A DNA stretch of 53,717 nt from Bacteroidaceae bacterium (GCA_024401305.1 JAKSLI010000018.1:1-53717); one strand, 5' to 3'. Numbered from the stretch's first letter, positions 15,671 through 24,170 are shown. Made by a program: numbers and translations. The notes: generated by a model from the letters alone, not told the origin.

Positions 15671-16408
15671 TCACTTCTGCCAAACAACAATAGGCATCGT
15701 ATTGTTGAAATTGCCCCACATTACCGGATGTTGCTTTTCTGCCGTGGCGTATGACACTCCCTGATGCACGAAGTTGTATAACTCCTTTGCTGTGATTGTT
15801 CTGTTGCGGTCGGCATCAGCACCGCCTCCAAGTCCGCGTATGAGGAAACGAGTAAACTGTCCGTTCTTGCCGCCAGGCACTTCTTGCGATGTCTCATTGG
15901 TGCGAGAAGAAAGGAAGAACATCACATCGCCATTTCGAGCTTCGTTTACGGCAGAAGACTTGTCCTTGCGCAAACCACCACTGAAGCAAGCATCGGCGAA
16001 GACCATCTTTCGCCTTGCCTTGCACTGTTTGAAGGCAGTTTGCATCTCTGTATAACTCAAGCCTGTAGCCTTGCTTCTCATATCTACAGGGCAGAAGCCA
16101 CCTGGATAGCCATGACCTGAGAAGAAGAACACTACTGCATCGTTGCTTCCCGCTTGTCGGCATACTGTCTGTAATGTAGATAGTATGTTCTGCTTGGTAG
16201 CATTGCGGCCTTTGAATATATGAATAACGGCATCTTTCTTCTTGCACATCAGCGCATAGTAGCTGTCGGCATCAGCCTCACAGCATCTAAGGTCATTGAC
16301 AGAAGGTTCGATGTAATCATTGATACCTGCAATTACGATAAATGTTCTTTGAGCATTTGCACAGATTCCGCAAATCAAGAATAATATTATCAATATTGTC
16401 TGTCTCAT
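15671..16408 (-). CDS. Secreted caspase-fold (C14) protease with EF-hand-like loop
   Basis: The 245-residue protein has a signal peptide (1-20, ending CANAQ) and a caspase/metacaspase p20-like core: VIAGINDY (25-32), catalytic His99 in FFFSGHGYPGG and catalytic Cys141 in FADACFSGG. Residues 198-209 (DADRNRTITAKE) fit a 12-residue EF-hand loop, with Asp, Asp, Asn, Thr and Glu at positions 1, 3, 5, 7 and 12. The mature enzyme should work in the periplasm or outside the cell, probably Ca2+-controlled as in many metacaspases. It starts 3 nt after the FHA/membrane gene. Substrates are unknown; an effector or a processing role are both possible. Confidence 0.88.
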   Translation of the reverse strand: MRQTILIILFLICGICANAQRTFIVIAGINDYIEPSVNDLRCCEADADSYYALMCKKKDAVIHIFKGRNATKQNILSTLQTVCRQAGSNDAVVFFFSGHGYPGGFCPVDMRSKATGLSYTEMQTAFKQCKARRKMVFADACFSGGLRKDKSSAVNEARNGDVMFFLSSRTNETSQEVPGGKNGQFTRFLIRGLGGGADADRNRTITAKELYNFVHQGVSYATAEKQHPVMWGNFNNTMPIVVWQK

Positions 16409-16411
16409 AAT

Positions 16412-17089
16412 TTACCACTTCGTTTTGCAAGCTGTGCAGCATCCTCTGTTTTTCAGGTTCTCGAAAGGAAGGAAGCCTAGGAAACTCTTGCATTTTGGAC
16501 ATACGTAATCTACCATGAACTGCTTGTTCAGATTCTCCATCTTCACAGGCATATCCTGTTGACCCTTAAACGCCATCCAAGATGAAACGGCAATACCGCC
16601 AATCATAATCACACCCATGAAAGGTTTTATGGCATTTACGGAATCACCGAGTAGGAATGTAAGGGCGAACAGTACGGTAGAAGCAACGCCCGGCAAGGAG
16701 CGCAGGAACTGCTTCTTGGCATTTTCCTGTTGGAGCTTTATCTTTTCTGCCTGGTAGTTGTCATATACTTCCTTAAGCTTATCAAACTCTGCAGTGTAAT
16801 TTGCAGTTTGCTGAGTGTTAGTTTGCTGACCACCAACAGGCTTGCTGCTAGCAACCAATACATCACCTATGCGAATCTGAAATGTTGGTCCAAGAGTTAC
16901 TATGGTGTCCTCTGTAACTATCTTCTTGATGATTCTCGCTCCATCAACAAATGTACCGTTTGTAGAGCCGAGATCTTCTATTTCCACCTTGCCATCCGCA
17001 AGCTTTGTAACCTTAAGATGGCGTCCGCTTACGGACTTCTCTGTAATTGCGAAAGGCTGATTGCCTTTGCGTCCTACTATTATTTCCAT
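16412..17089 (-). CDS. FHA-domain membrane protein with C-terminal zinc ribbon
   Basis: The 225-residue protein has a canonical N-terminal FHA domain (about 1-65): VGRKGNQPF, the SVSGRHLKV phosphate-binding segment and LGSTNGTFVDG. A coiled stretch (about 95-125) follows, then two membrane helices (about 130-175) and a C-terminal zinc ribbon (CPKCKSFLGF at about 198-207 and CCTACKTKW at the end). It is the clearest phosphothreonine reader of the island and would bring phosphorylated partners to the membrane. It lies 10 nt after the LytTR gene and 3 nt before the caspase gene. Confidence 0.9.
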   Translation of the reverse strand: MEIIVGRKGNQPFAITEKSVSGRHLKVTKLADGKVEIEDLGSTNGTFVDGARIIKKIVTEDTIVTLGPTFQIRIGDVLVASSKPVGGQQTNTQQTANYTAEFDKLKEVYDNYQAEKIKLQQENAKKQFLRSLPGVASTVLFALTFLLGDSVNAIKPFMGVIMIGGIAVSSWMAFKGQQDMPVKMENLNKQFMVDYVCPKCKSFLGFLPFENLKNRGCCTACKTKW

Positions 17090-17099
17090 TATGTTTTGT

Positions 17100-17456
17100 C
17101 TATTCTGTCATTTTCTGTTTAAGAACCTTCAATGCCTCCTTTGGTACGGATAATGACACGGACTTATCAGTCGCCATATTGCTTAATGTCAGCGTTTGCT
17201 TTGGGAGGCAAATCTGCACAATGTAACGCCTGTCAACGATGTACTTTCTTCCTATACGAATATACATGCCGCGAGTCTTGTCAGTTACGGCATTTTCTAT
17301 CAGTTTCTCAAACTGAATGAGCGACATCGTAACCATCACACGAAGTCCGTTCTGCATAGTGATATACAGATAATTGCCGTCTGCTTCCGCATAAACCATC
17401 TTATCAAGGTCTATCTTGACAAGGTCGTCACGAGTATTGAAAATTATAGGAGTCAT
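17100..17456 (-). CDS. Stand-alone LytTR DNA-binding regulator
   Basis: The 118 residues are almost entirely a LytTR DNA-binding domain: IDLDKMVYAEADGNYLYI (about 15-32), the middle MSLIQFEKLI and YIRIGRKYIVDRRYI. No receiver domain is attached, so its activity is not controlled by direct phosphorelay; the neighbouring kinases or FHA proteins could act on it. It is the first gene of the island transcript, and the promoter -7 box ends only 13 nt before its ATG, so the leader is very short. It could regulate its own operon; no direct-repeat binding site was found by eye. Confidence 0.88.
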   Translation of the reverse strand: MTPIIFNTRDDLVKIDLDKMVYAEADGNYLYITMQNGLRVMVTMSLIQFEKLIENAVTDKTRGMYIRIGRKYIVDRRYIVQICLPKQTLTLSNMATDKSVSLSVPKEALKVLKQKMTE

Positions 17457-17468
17457 AAGTTATAAGTG

Positions 17469-17499
17469 CAAAAGTAAACTTTTTAAGGCAAATAGACAA
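17469..17499 (-). promoter_or_regulatory. Promoter of the signalling island
   Basis: TACTTTTG (17469-17476) with TTG (17497-17499) 20 nt upstream on the minus strand. The predicted start near 17465 leaves about 9 nt before the LytTR ATG at 17456, so translation may begin almost leaderless. Confidence 0.6.
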
Positions 17500-17668
17500 G
17501 AAAAATCAAGGAAATGTGTGGTTCCTGGCAAGTTTTCTATAAAGAAAACTAAAAATCCTCGTAAACAATTGGAGATTAACGGTTAAACAAACAGAAAGAG
17601 TGCTGGATTTTTCAACAAAAAAAGTCCCGAAGTCATGAAAATATCTTCGGCAGTTTTGGGTCGAGTTA

Positions 17669-17773
17669 CCGTGAGTTTTGAAATTATCTCCGTGAGTTTT
17701 GAAATTTTCCCTTAGAGATAATTTATTTTCCCTTAAAGATAATTTATTTTCCCTTAGAGATAATTATTTTTTC
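17669..17773. repeat. 21-nt-period tandem repeat array
   Basis: Five units at 17669, 17690, 17711, 17732 and 17753. The first two begin CCGTGAGTTTTGAAATT; the next three begin CTTAGAGATAATTTATT-like. Each ends in an AT-rich part and a CC/CT boundary. The 21-nt phase equals two DNA helical turns. A matching two-unit copy in the opposite orientation is at 41320-41347. It lies in the gene-free 17457-18054 stretch. Confidence 0.75.
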
Positions 17774-17820
17774 CTATAGGGTTATGAAGTTTTTACGATT
17801 TTACAGAAAATTGCAAGTAA

Positions 17821-17975
17821 GCCTACACCCTACACCAGCAACCACTTAAACACCTATGTATCAAATATTTACAAGGGTGTAGGCTATAGCATTTGCCTAC
17901 ACCAGCCTACACCTCTGCCTACACCACGTAATCTGACAGAAAAGATGTTACAGCGAGGGTGTAGGGGGTGTAGGC
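17821..17975. repeat. Mirrored GCCTACACC / GGTGTAGGC array
   Basis: Forward copies of CCTACACC at 17822-17829 and 17829-17836, a reverse copy at 17876-17884, three forward copies at 17895-17903, 17905-17913 and 17917-17925, and two reverse copies at 17958-17975. The outer pairs form an imperfect inverted repeat enclosing the array. It is not coding in any frame I trust. It may be a protein-binding array or folded DNA/RNA. Confidence 0.7.
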
Positions 17976-18001
17976 TAATTTGACATTTAGGCAAATACAG
18001 G

Positions 18002-18035
18002 AATGACCCAACCGACAGATGCCGATTGGGTCATT
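18002..18035. terminator. Hairpin after alaS
   Basis: AATGACCCAA (18002-18011) pairs with TTGGGTCATT (18026-18035), with further pairing inside. It lies 20 nt beyond the alaS stop. The T-tract is on the plus-strand side, so its efficiency for alaS is uncertain. Confidence 0.55.
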
Positions 18036-18054
18036 TTTATGTATTAAACTTCAA

Positions 18055-20682
18055 TTAGAGGTTAGCGATAGCGATAACCTTATCTACTGCTGCAGAAAGT
18101 CCGTCCTTGTTCTTACCGCCGGCAGTAGCGTAGTGAGGCTGACCGCCGCCACCACCCTGAATGAGCTTGCCTGCCTCGCGTACCATCTGACCTGCGTTGA
18201 GACCATTGTCCTTGACAACGTCGTCAGAAATCATTACGCTGAGTGTTGGCTTGTCCTGATGGTGTGTGCCGACAACAGCAAGAAGCTTCTCTGGGCATGC
18301 CTGACGGAGCTTGAACACGAGGTCCTTAGCTGCGTTTGGAGCCATAGGAAGAACGGCTGTAACAACCTTCACGCCATTGATTTCGCGAGCCTCGTTGAGG
18401 AGCTTAGCCTTTACGCGCTCAACAGCTTCTGCCTGGAAGCTCTCGATAGACTTCTTCATTGCCTCGTGCTCCTCGATATACTTCTGGAGAGTAGCCTGAA
18501 GATCCTTTGCGTTGTTGAACATTGCCTTGATAGCCTTTACGCCGTCCTCAAGGTTATAGAGCATCTCCTCGCACTGAGCACCAGTCTTTGCCTCGATACG
18601 ACGAATGCCGGCAGCAACAGAGCTTTCAGAGATAATCTTCACCATTCCGATGCGACCTGTAGAAGTAGCGTGGATACCACCACAGAACTCTACCGATGGA
18701 CCGAACTTAACGACGCGAACCTTGTCGCCATACTTCTCGCCGAAGAGTGCGATGGCACCCATCTTCTTAGCCTCTTCGATTGGGCAGTCGCGCTTCTCGT
18801 CGATGTGGATATCCTCACGAATCATCTCGTTTACCATGCGCTCTACCTGACGGATTTCCTCGTCTGTAACCTTCTGGAAATGAGCGAAGTCGAAGCGGAG
18901 AGTGTCTGGACTAACGAAAGAACCCTTCTGCTCAACATGGTCGCCGAGAACCTGCTTGAGAGCATAGTCGATAAGGTGAGTAGCAGTGTGGTTTGCAGCA
19001 GAAGCGTTGCGCTTGTCTGTGTCAACGCAAGCCATGAAAGGTGCTGAAGGATCCTTTGGAAGAGCCTTCACGATATGAACTGACTGACCGTTCTCACGCT
19101 TTGTATCGATGATGTTGATTGTCTCATTCTCAGAAACGATAACACCCTGATCGCCTACCTGACCACCCATCTCTCCGTAGAAAGGAGTAGCAGAAAGCAC
19201 GAGTTCGTAGTATTCGTTCTTCTTCTGAGTAACCTTGCGGTAGCGGAGAATCTCACATTCGTATTCTGTATAGTCGTAACCAACGAACTGCTGTTCGCCA
19301 GCCTTGAGCTCTACCCAGTCAGAGTTTTCAACGGCAGCAGCATTGCGTGCACGCTCCTTCTGCTTCTGCATCTCCTGAGCAAAGACTTCTTCGTCAACCT
19401 CAACACCGTTCTCACGGCAGATAAGTTCTGTGAGGTCAAGAGGGAAACCGTAAGTGTCGAAGAGACGGAAAGCAGTGACTCCGTCTAAGGTTTTAAGGTT
19501 ATTAGGTTCTGAGGTTTTGAGGTTCTTCATTGCCTCGTCGAGCATCTTGATACCGTTGGCAAGAGTGCGGAGGAAAGAATCCTCTTCTTCCTTGATAACC
19601 TTTGTGATAAGTTCCTGCTGTGCAGGGAGTTCCGGATAAGCACCGCCCATCTCAACAACGAGTGTTGGCACGAGACGATAGATGAATGCGTCCTTCTGTC
19701 CGAGGAATGTATAAGCATAGCGAACGGCACGGCGAAGGATACGACGGATAACGTAACCAGCCTTTGCGTTTGAAGGAAGCTGACCGTCAGCGATAGAGAA
19801 TGCTACGGCACGGAGGTGGTCAGCGATTACGCGCATTGCAACATCAATCTCCTCTGTCTTGCCATATTCCTTTCCAGAAAGAGCACCGATAGTCTTGATG
19901 AATGGCTGAAAGACGTCTGTATCATAGTTAGACTGCTTGCCCTGCATAGCGCGAACGAGACGCTCGAAGCCCATACCAGTGTCGATAACGTTGAATGGAA
20001 GTCCTTCGAGAGAGCCGTCAGCCTTGCGGTTGTACTGCATGAACACGAGGTTCCAGATCTCGATAACCTGTGGATCGTCCTTGTTTACGAGTGAAGCGCC
20101 AGGCACCTTTGCCTTCTCTTCCTCAGAACGAGAATCGAGGTGAATCTCAGAGCAAGGACCGCAAGGACCTGTATCGCCCATTTCCCAGAAGTTATCGTGC
20201 TTGTTTCCGTTGAGGATATGATCCTTTGGAAGATGCTTTTCCCAGAAAGAAGCAGCCTCGTCGTCACGAGGAAGACCTTCTTCTGCAGAACCTTCGAACA
20301 CTGTTGCGTAGAGGTTCTTTGGGTCGAGCTTTAGCACGTCAACGAGATACTCCCAAGCCCAGTCGATAGCTTCTTCCTTGAAGTAGTCGCCGAAGCTCCA
20401 GTTTCCGAGCATCTCGAACATTGTGTGGTGGTAAGTGTCGTGACCTACTTCCTCGAGGTCGTTGTGCTTACCGCTTACACGGAGACATTTCTGTGAGTCA
20501 GTGGCACGGCGAGACTTAGGCTCACGAGTGCCGAGAATGATGTCCTTGAACTGGTTCATACCAGCGTTTGTGAACATCAGCGTTGGGTCATCCTTGATGA
20601 CCATTGGAGCAGAAGGTACGATGAGGTGACCCTTGCTCTCGAAAAAGTTCTTAAACGATTCGCGAATTTCGTTTGCTGTCAT
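18055..20682 (-). CDS. alaS: Alanyl-tRNA synthetase
   Basis: The 875-residue enzyme charges tRNA-Ala and edits mischarged Ser/Gly. The start [19 protein letters not shown] is preferred to an upstream Met eight residues earlier. Class II blocks are clear ([15 protein letters not shown], the [16 protein letters not shown] region, [12 protein letters not shown]), followed by the editing domain with HTATHL and the Cys/His site in [11 protein letters not shown]. The C-terminal end ([14 protein letters not shown]) is complete. An unusual insertion at about residues 384-396 ([12 protein letters not shown]) is encoded by a short tandem word found elsewhere between genes. The MerR gene lies 95 nt upstream on the same strand. 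Confidence 0.97.
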   Translation of the reverse strand: MTANEIRESFKNFFESKGHLIVPSAPMVIKDDPTLMFTNAGMNQFKDIILGTREPKSRRATDSQKCLRVSGKHNDLEEVGHDTYHHTMFEMLGNWSFGDYFKEEAIDWAWEYLVDVLKLDPKNLYATVFEGSAEEGLPRDDEAASFWEKHLPKDHILNGNKHDNFWEMGDTGPCGPCSEIHLDSRSEEEKAKVPGASLVNKDDPQVIEIWNLVFMQYNRKADGSLEGLPFNVIDTGMGFERLVRAMQGKQSNYDTDVFQPFIKTIGALSGKEYGKTEEIDVAMRVIADHLRAVAFSIADGQLPSNAKAGYVIRRILRRAVRYAYTFLGQKDAFIYRLVPTLVVEMGGAYPELPAQQELITKVIKEEEDSFLRTLANGIKMLDEAMKNLKTSEPNNLKTLDGVTAFRLFDTYGFPLDLTELICRENGVEVDEEVFAQEMQKQKERARNAAAVENSDWVELKAGEQQFVGYDYTEYECEILRYRKVTQKKNEYYELVLSATPFYGEMGGQVGDQGVIVSENETINIIDTKRENGQSVHIVKALPKDPSAPFMACVDTDKRNASAANHTATHLIDYALKQVLGDHVEQKGSFVSPDTLRFDFAHFQKVTDEEIRQVERMVNEMIREDIHIDEKRDCPIEEAKKMGAIALFGEKYGDKVRVVKFGPSVEFCGGIHATSTGRIGMVKIISESSVAAGIRRIEAKTGAQCEEMLYNLEDGVKAIKAMFNNAKDLQATLQKYIEEHEAMKKSIESFQAEAVERVKAKLLNEAREINGVKVVTAVLPMAPNAAKDLVFKLRQACPEKLLAVVGTHHQDKPTLSVMISDDVVKDNGLNAGQMVREAGKLIQGGGGGQPHYATAGGKNKDGLSAAVDKVIAIANL

Positions 20683-20777
20683 ATCTTTGTAATTATTAAT
20701 TATCAATTATAAATTATTACTTCCTTTGAGTCATTCTACTCCCCTCCCATTAGGGGGAGGGATTGGTGGGGTGGCTA

Positions 20778-21104
20778 TCAAAGCTCATCCAGCTGTGCCT
20801 TAACGGCTTGCAGCTCGTCTCTGACGCTTGTCAGAAGCTCTATCGCCCGGGCTTTCTTCTCCACCACTCCACGATTAGCAGAAATCTCTTTCCGCGCTGC
20901 TTCAAGCTTCAGTCCGCGCACCTTGACGAGGTTGTAAATAAGTCGGATAAGTTCGATGTTCTCCTTTGTGTATTGGCGAACATTGTTGCCGGCGGTCTTT
21001 GGCTGCAGCGACGGGAAAGCCTTTTCCCAGTAGCGCAGTGTGCTTGGTTCAACGCCAATCATAGCCGACACTTCCCTTATGTTGTAGTAAAGTTTATCTG
21101 CCAT
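20778..21104 (-). CDS. MerR-family transcriptional regulator
   Basis: The 108-residue protein has an N-terminal MerR winged helix (YNIREVSAMIGVEPSTLRYW, about 7-26), with the following QYTKENIELIRLIYNLV segment and a C-terminal coiled coil (about 75-108). No effector-binding Cys or separate ligand domain is visible. In Bacteroidetes this short MerR type is usually a single conserved housekeeping regulator of unknown target. A TAACTTTG box (21158-21165, minus) lies upstream with a poor -33. Between this gene and alaS is a C/G-rich hairpin (20742-20761), perhaps its terminator. Confidence 0.87.
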   Translation of the reverse strand: MADKLYYNIREVSAMIGVEPSTLRYWEKAFPSLQPKTAGNNVRQYTKENIELIRLIYNLVKVRGLKLEAARKEISANRGVVEKKARAIELLTSVRDELQAVKAQLDEL

Positions 21105-21310
21105 AGTTTCGGGACAAAAACCGCTGTTTCACATGGGCGTATGTCCACAAATCGTGGCAAAGTTACATAAATATTATGTAATAACTCCATGAATTGCAAA
21201 GAAAATTACAACAACTCCCATTTTCTTAATTTCTAAAGGATAAGTAAGCCGTTTTTAGCTAATAAACCGTAACTTTGTGTCTTGGATATTAACGTTCAAC
21301 ACATCATGTC

Positions 21311-21886
21311 ATGAAAAAGATTCTATTATTCCTTATCGTCTGCTCTTTCAGCACAATGGCTATGGCTCAGAAGAAGCCTGTTTCTATCAAGACAAAGCTC
21401 ATAGCTTTCCTTACCGACTATTACAACAACTCAGTAAACGATCTGCGTGAAGCCAACACACAGTATATTACAAAGGATATCGATCACGACGGCATCGCAG
21501 AAATCATCGTCAAAGAGTACAATGCCACCACATTCATCCTCTCAAATGCTGGCGGAAAACTCAGCATACTAACAGAGCGCACATCTCCTGACGAGCATTT
21601 CCGAATCTCAGATGACGGCTTCATCGTCTGCGAAATGGAGAAATCATACATAAATGCAACGACTGTTATCAAGTTGAGAAAGAGCAAGATAGCCGATATT
21701 GCTACAATGTCTATGGAACACATGGAGATTATTGGAGAAGACGGCGAAGTGGAGTATGACGAGAACATAGAAAAAAGCGACAATTTCGACGAGCTTCAGC
21801 CTAAGGGAGAACTCACATACACTTTCAACCTTGAAGGTTGGAAGACATTGGTTACGGTAGCAGCCAAGAAGACTACAAGACGATAA
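21311..21886 (+). CDS. Secreted protein of unknown function
   Basis: The 191-residue protein has a signal peptide (1-19, ending AMAQ). After it comes a small mixed fold with DIDHDGIAEIIVKEYN (about 57-72), which resembles the Asp-rich calcium loop of FG-GAP/VCBS or EF-hand proteins. The rest is beta-strand-like, with an acidic stretch (EDGEVEYDENIEKSD). I assign no family. A TAACTTTG box at 21270-21277 lies 34 nt before the ATG. It is a single gene between a divergent MerR gene and the nitroreductase. Confidence 0.75.
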   Translation: MKKILLFLIVCSFSTMAMAQKKPVSIKTKLIAFLTDYYNNSVNDLREANTQYITKDIDHDGIAEIIVKEYNATTFILSNAGGKLSILTERTSPDEHFRISDDGFIVCEMEKSYINATTVIKLRKSKIADIATMSMEHMEIIGEDGEVEYDENIEKSDNFDELQPKGELTYTFNLEGWKTLVTVAAKKTTRR

Positions 21887-22026
21887 GGGGGAGCAAAGAA
21901 AACGCGATTATTTCATCTTTCCAGCCTTATTTCTTGTTATTCTCATTCTTTATTGATAATTTTGCACCGCATTATGGCATTATGTTGTAGTGCTTGAATA
22001 TATTTGAAACCCTTAATGAAACCATT

Positions 22027-22560
22027 ATGGAATTTACAGAAGTAATAAAGAACCGCTATTCATGCAAGAAGTATGACAGCGAAAAGCAGATAGCAGAAGG
22101 TCAGCTCAATGCCATCCTCGAGGCAGGTCGCCTGGCTCCAACAGCAAAGAATCTTCAGGAGCAGCATGTCTATGTTGTGCAATCTCCTGAGAAACTTGCC
22201 ATCATCGACAAGCATACTCCATGCCGTTACGGTGCTCCAACAGTGCTCGTCGTGGCTTTCGACAAGGAGAATGTATATACTTATCCCACAAGCAAAGGTC
22301 CTGAGACTGACCGCCGCAAGTCTGGTACTGAGGATGCTGCCATCGTCGCAACCCACCTTATGCTTGCAGCTGCCAACGAAGGCGTTGACAGTTGTTGGTT
22401 GAATTGCGTGCACATTGACGATCTTCACAGTGAGCTTGGTCTTCCTGAGAACGAGGATATCCTCATGCTTCTCGACCTTGGCTATGCCGCAGAAGGTGCC
22501 GCTCCACTGTCGAACCATTTCTCTCGCAAACCTCTTTCCGAGACTGTCAGCTATCTGTAA
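22027..22560 (+). CDS. Nitroreductase-family flavoenzyme
   Basis: The 177-residue protein starts MEFTEVIKNRYSCKKYDSEK; a longer frame upstream adds 11 unlikely residues. The N-terminal RYSCKKYD segment is the FMN phosphate-binding region. LEAGRLAPTAKNLQEQHV and the later EDAAIVATHLMLAAANEGVDSCW are typical of the family, as is GYAAEGAAP near the end. Members reduce nitro compounds, quinones or flavins with NAD(P)H in the cytosol. The physiological substrate is unknown. The DUF3737 gene follows after 45 nt on the same strand. Confidence 0.92.
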   Translation: MEFTEVIKNRYSCKKYDSEKQIAEGQLNAILEAGRLAPTAKNLQEQHVYVVQSPEKLAIIDKHTPCRYGAPTVLVVAFDKENVYTYPTSKGPETDRRKSGTEDAAIVATHLMLAAANEGVDSCWLNCVHIDDLHSELGLPENEDILMLLDLGYAAEGAAPLSNHFSRKPLSETVSYL

Positions 22561-22605
22561 TTCAGGTTTTGCGAGATATTCCTTACAACCCACAAAAATA
22601 AACTG

Positions 22606-23451
22606 ATGACATTAATAGAGAACAAAACATACGGGGGCGAGCGTCCGCTTTATGCTTCGCACGACCTCGAGATAAAGAATGTAACCATACTTGAAGGCGA
22701 ATCGGGACTCAAGGAATGCTCAAACATAGTTTGCCGCGACAGCCGTTTCGAGGGCAACTATGTGCTTTGGCGCATCTTCGGACTTCAGATGTTCAACTGC
22801 ACCATTGCCGAGCCAAGCCGTGCTACGCTGTGGTACACCTACGACATTGAGATGAACGACTGCACGATAGACGGTCCGAAGTCATTCCGCGAGACAGAAA
22901 GAGCCGTGCTCAACCGCTGTGAGTTCACGAATGCCCTCGAGACTTTCTGGAGTTGCCGTGACACAAAGCTCGTTGACTGCAACATAAAGGGCGGCGACTA
23001 CCTCTTCCTTCGCAGCGAGAACATCGAGATTGAGAACATGAACCTGCAGGGAAAGTATGTCTTCCAATATGTGAAGAATGTTGTTATCCGCAACGCTGTC
23101 ATTGACACGAAGGACGCTTTCTGGGAAGCGGAGAATGTTACTGTATATGATTCAAAGGTGACAAGCGAGTTCCTTGCATGGCATTCACGCAATGTCAAGT
23201 TCGTTCGCTGCCATATATCTGGCGGTCAGCCACTTTGCTATGCAGAAGGTCTTGTGCTTGAAGACTGCACATTCGACCCAGAGTCAGACCTTGCTTTCGA
23301 ATATTCGGATGTGAAAGCCACTATCAAAGGTGGCATAAAGAGCATCAAGAACCCACGCACAGGCTTCATCACCGCTGACTCTGCAGAGGAAGTTATCATT
23401 GACGAAAACCTCATAAAGGGTTCTGACTGCGTAGTGACGATTAAAGGTTAA
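22606..23451 (+). CDS. DUF3737 family right-handed beta-helix protein
   Basis: The 281-residue protein consists of repeated short strands with the pattern (I/V)xxCxIxG(P/G), for example LKECSNIVCRDSRFEG, LVDCNIKGGDYLF and LVLEDCTFDPESD, the solenoid layout of a right-handed parallel beta helix. The N-terminus (NKTYGGERPLYASHDLEI) matches DUF3737. No signal peptide is seen. Enzyme activity is not established for the family. It ends directly in an 8-nt tandem repeat that leads to the DUF3822 start. Confidence 0.85.
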   Translation: MTLIENKTYGGERPLYASHDLEIKNVTILEGESGLKECSNIVCRDSRFEGNYVLWRIFGLQMFNCTIAEPSRATLWYTYDIEMNDCTIDGPKSFRETERAVLNRCEFTNALETFWSCRDTKLVDCNIKGGDYLFLRSENIEIENMNLQGKYVFQYVKNVVIRNAVIDTKDAFWEAENVTVYDSKVTSEFLAWHSRNVKFVRCHISGGQPLCYAEGLVLEDCTFDPESDLAFEYSDVKATIKGGIKSIKNPRTGFITADSAEEVIIDENLIKGSDCVVTIKG

Positions 23452-23476
23452 AAGGTTAAGAGGTTAATGAGTTAAG
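23445..23476 (+). repeat. 8-nt tandem repeat at a gene junction
   Basis: AGGTTA-type units start at 23445, 23453, 23461 and 23469 (the last as GAGTTA). They span the end of the DUF3737 gene, its stop codon and most of the 29-nt gap before the DUF3822 ATG at 23481. Confidence 0.75.
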
Positions 23477-23480
23477 GGCT

Positions 23481-24167
23481 ATGACAATTAATATCACAAA
23501 TACAGAAATACAATTTCCTTCAGTGGGCAAAGCGTTTTCGCAGAACACGACAATAAGCGTTGCTGCAAATATGCGTGAGGCACTGAAGGAAATTGCCGAC
23601 ATAAACACGGACGAAGCTGTAATAACAGTGAATTCGCCAGTGATAATCGTTCCTGAGGAGCAACTGAAGGAAGAGGATGCCACTGCACTTTACAACCTCT
23701 CAATAACAGAGACCGACGAGGAATTGCTGGTTGTCCAGCAGCCTATCGAGGCGATTAAGACTGTGGCGCTGTTTGCCGTAAGCAAGGACTTGAACACCGT
23801 AATCGAGGACCATTTCAAGAAATATGAGTTCTCTCACATCGGCATACAGAATCTTGCAGATGCAGTTCCTACGAACGAGAATGCAGCAAAAGAAAGCGTA
23901 GCCAAGGTTCTTTCGCTCAAGAACCAGCTTCTCTCAGCCTTTTTCTGCGACGGCGTCATGTATGCTTACGCTTTCAAGCAAGGCAGACTGAACTTCTTCA
24001 ACCGTTACGAGGCATCCAATGCTCACGACTGCGCTTACATGCTGCTAAGCGTTTGGAAGCAACTAGGTTACAGTCAGTTGAAGGATGAACTGGCACTATC
24101 GGGCGAAGTTCTCTTCATGAATGACTTGAAAGAACTTCTCGGCGAATTCATCAAGAAAGTTAATTAA
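23481..24167 (+). CDS. DUF3822 family protein
   Basis: The 228-residue protein matches the Bacteroidetes DUF3822 family, which probably has an actin/ribonuclease-H-like duplicated fold. Visible blocks are FPSVGKAFSQNTTISV, the internal SPVIIVPEEQL and the C-terminal DCAYMLLSVWKQLGY. It regularly neighbours rsmD in this phylum, as here, so a link to ribosome maturation is possible but unproven. No membrane segment or signal. The start codon follows an AGTTAAGGG stretch. Confidence 0.75.
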   Translation: MTINITNTEIQFPSVGKAFSQNTTISVAANMREALKEIADINTDEAVITVNSPVIIVPEEQLKEEDATALYNLSITETDEELLVVQQPIEAIKTVALFAVSKDLNTVIEDHFKKYEFSHIGIQNLADAVPTNENAAKESVAKVLSLKNQLLSAFFCDGVMYAYAFKQGRLNFFNRYEASNAHDCAYMLLSVWKQLGYSQLKDELALSGEVLFMNDLKELLGEFIKKVN

Positions 24168-24170
24168 TCC

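Noticed and set aside
7879-17456. Type VI secretion threonine-phosphorylation module
   Set aside because: The kinase, FHA and PP2C set is similar, but no tube, sheath, baseplate or ATPase gene is present.
17669-17975. CRISPR array
   Set aside because: The 21-nt units are contiguous with no unique spacers, the GCCTACACC words are too short and in both orientations, and no cas genes are present.
18019-19047. 342-codon plus-strand open frame opposite alaS
   Set aside because: Antisense shadow of a highly conserved gene with biased codons.
20742-20780. G-quadruplex in the G-rich run between merR and alaS
   Set aside because: G runs are uneven and the sequence also forms a simple hairpin, so the evidence is too weak.
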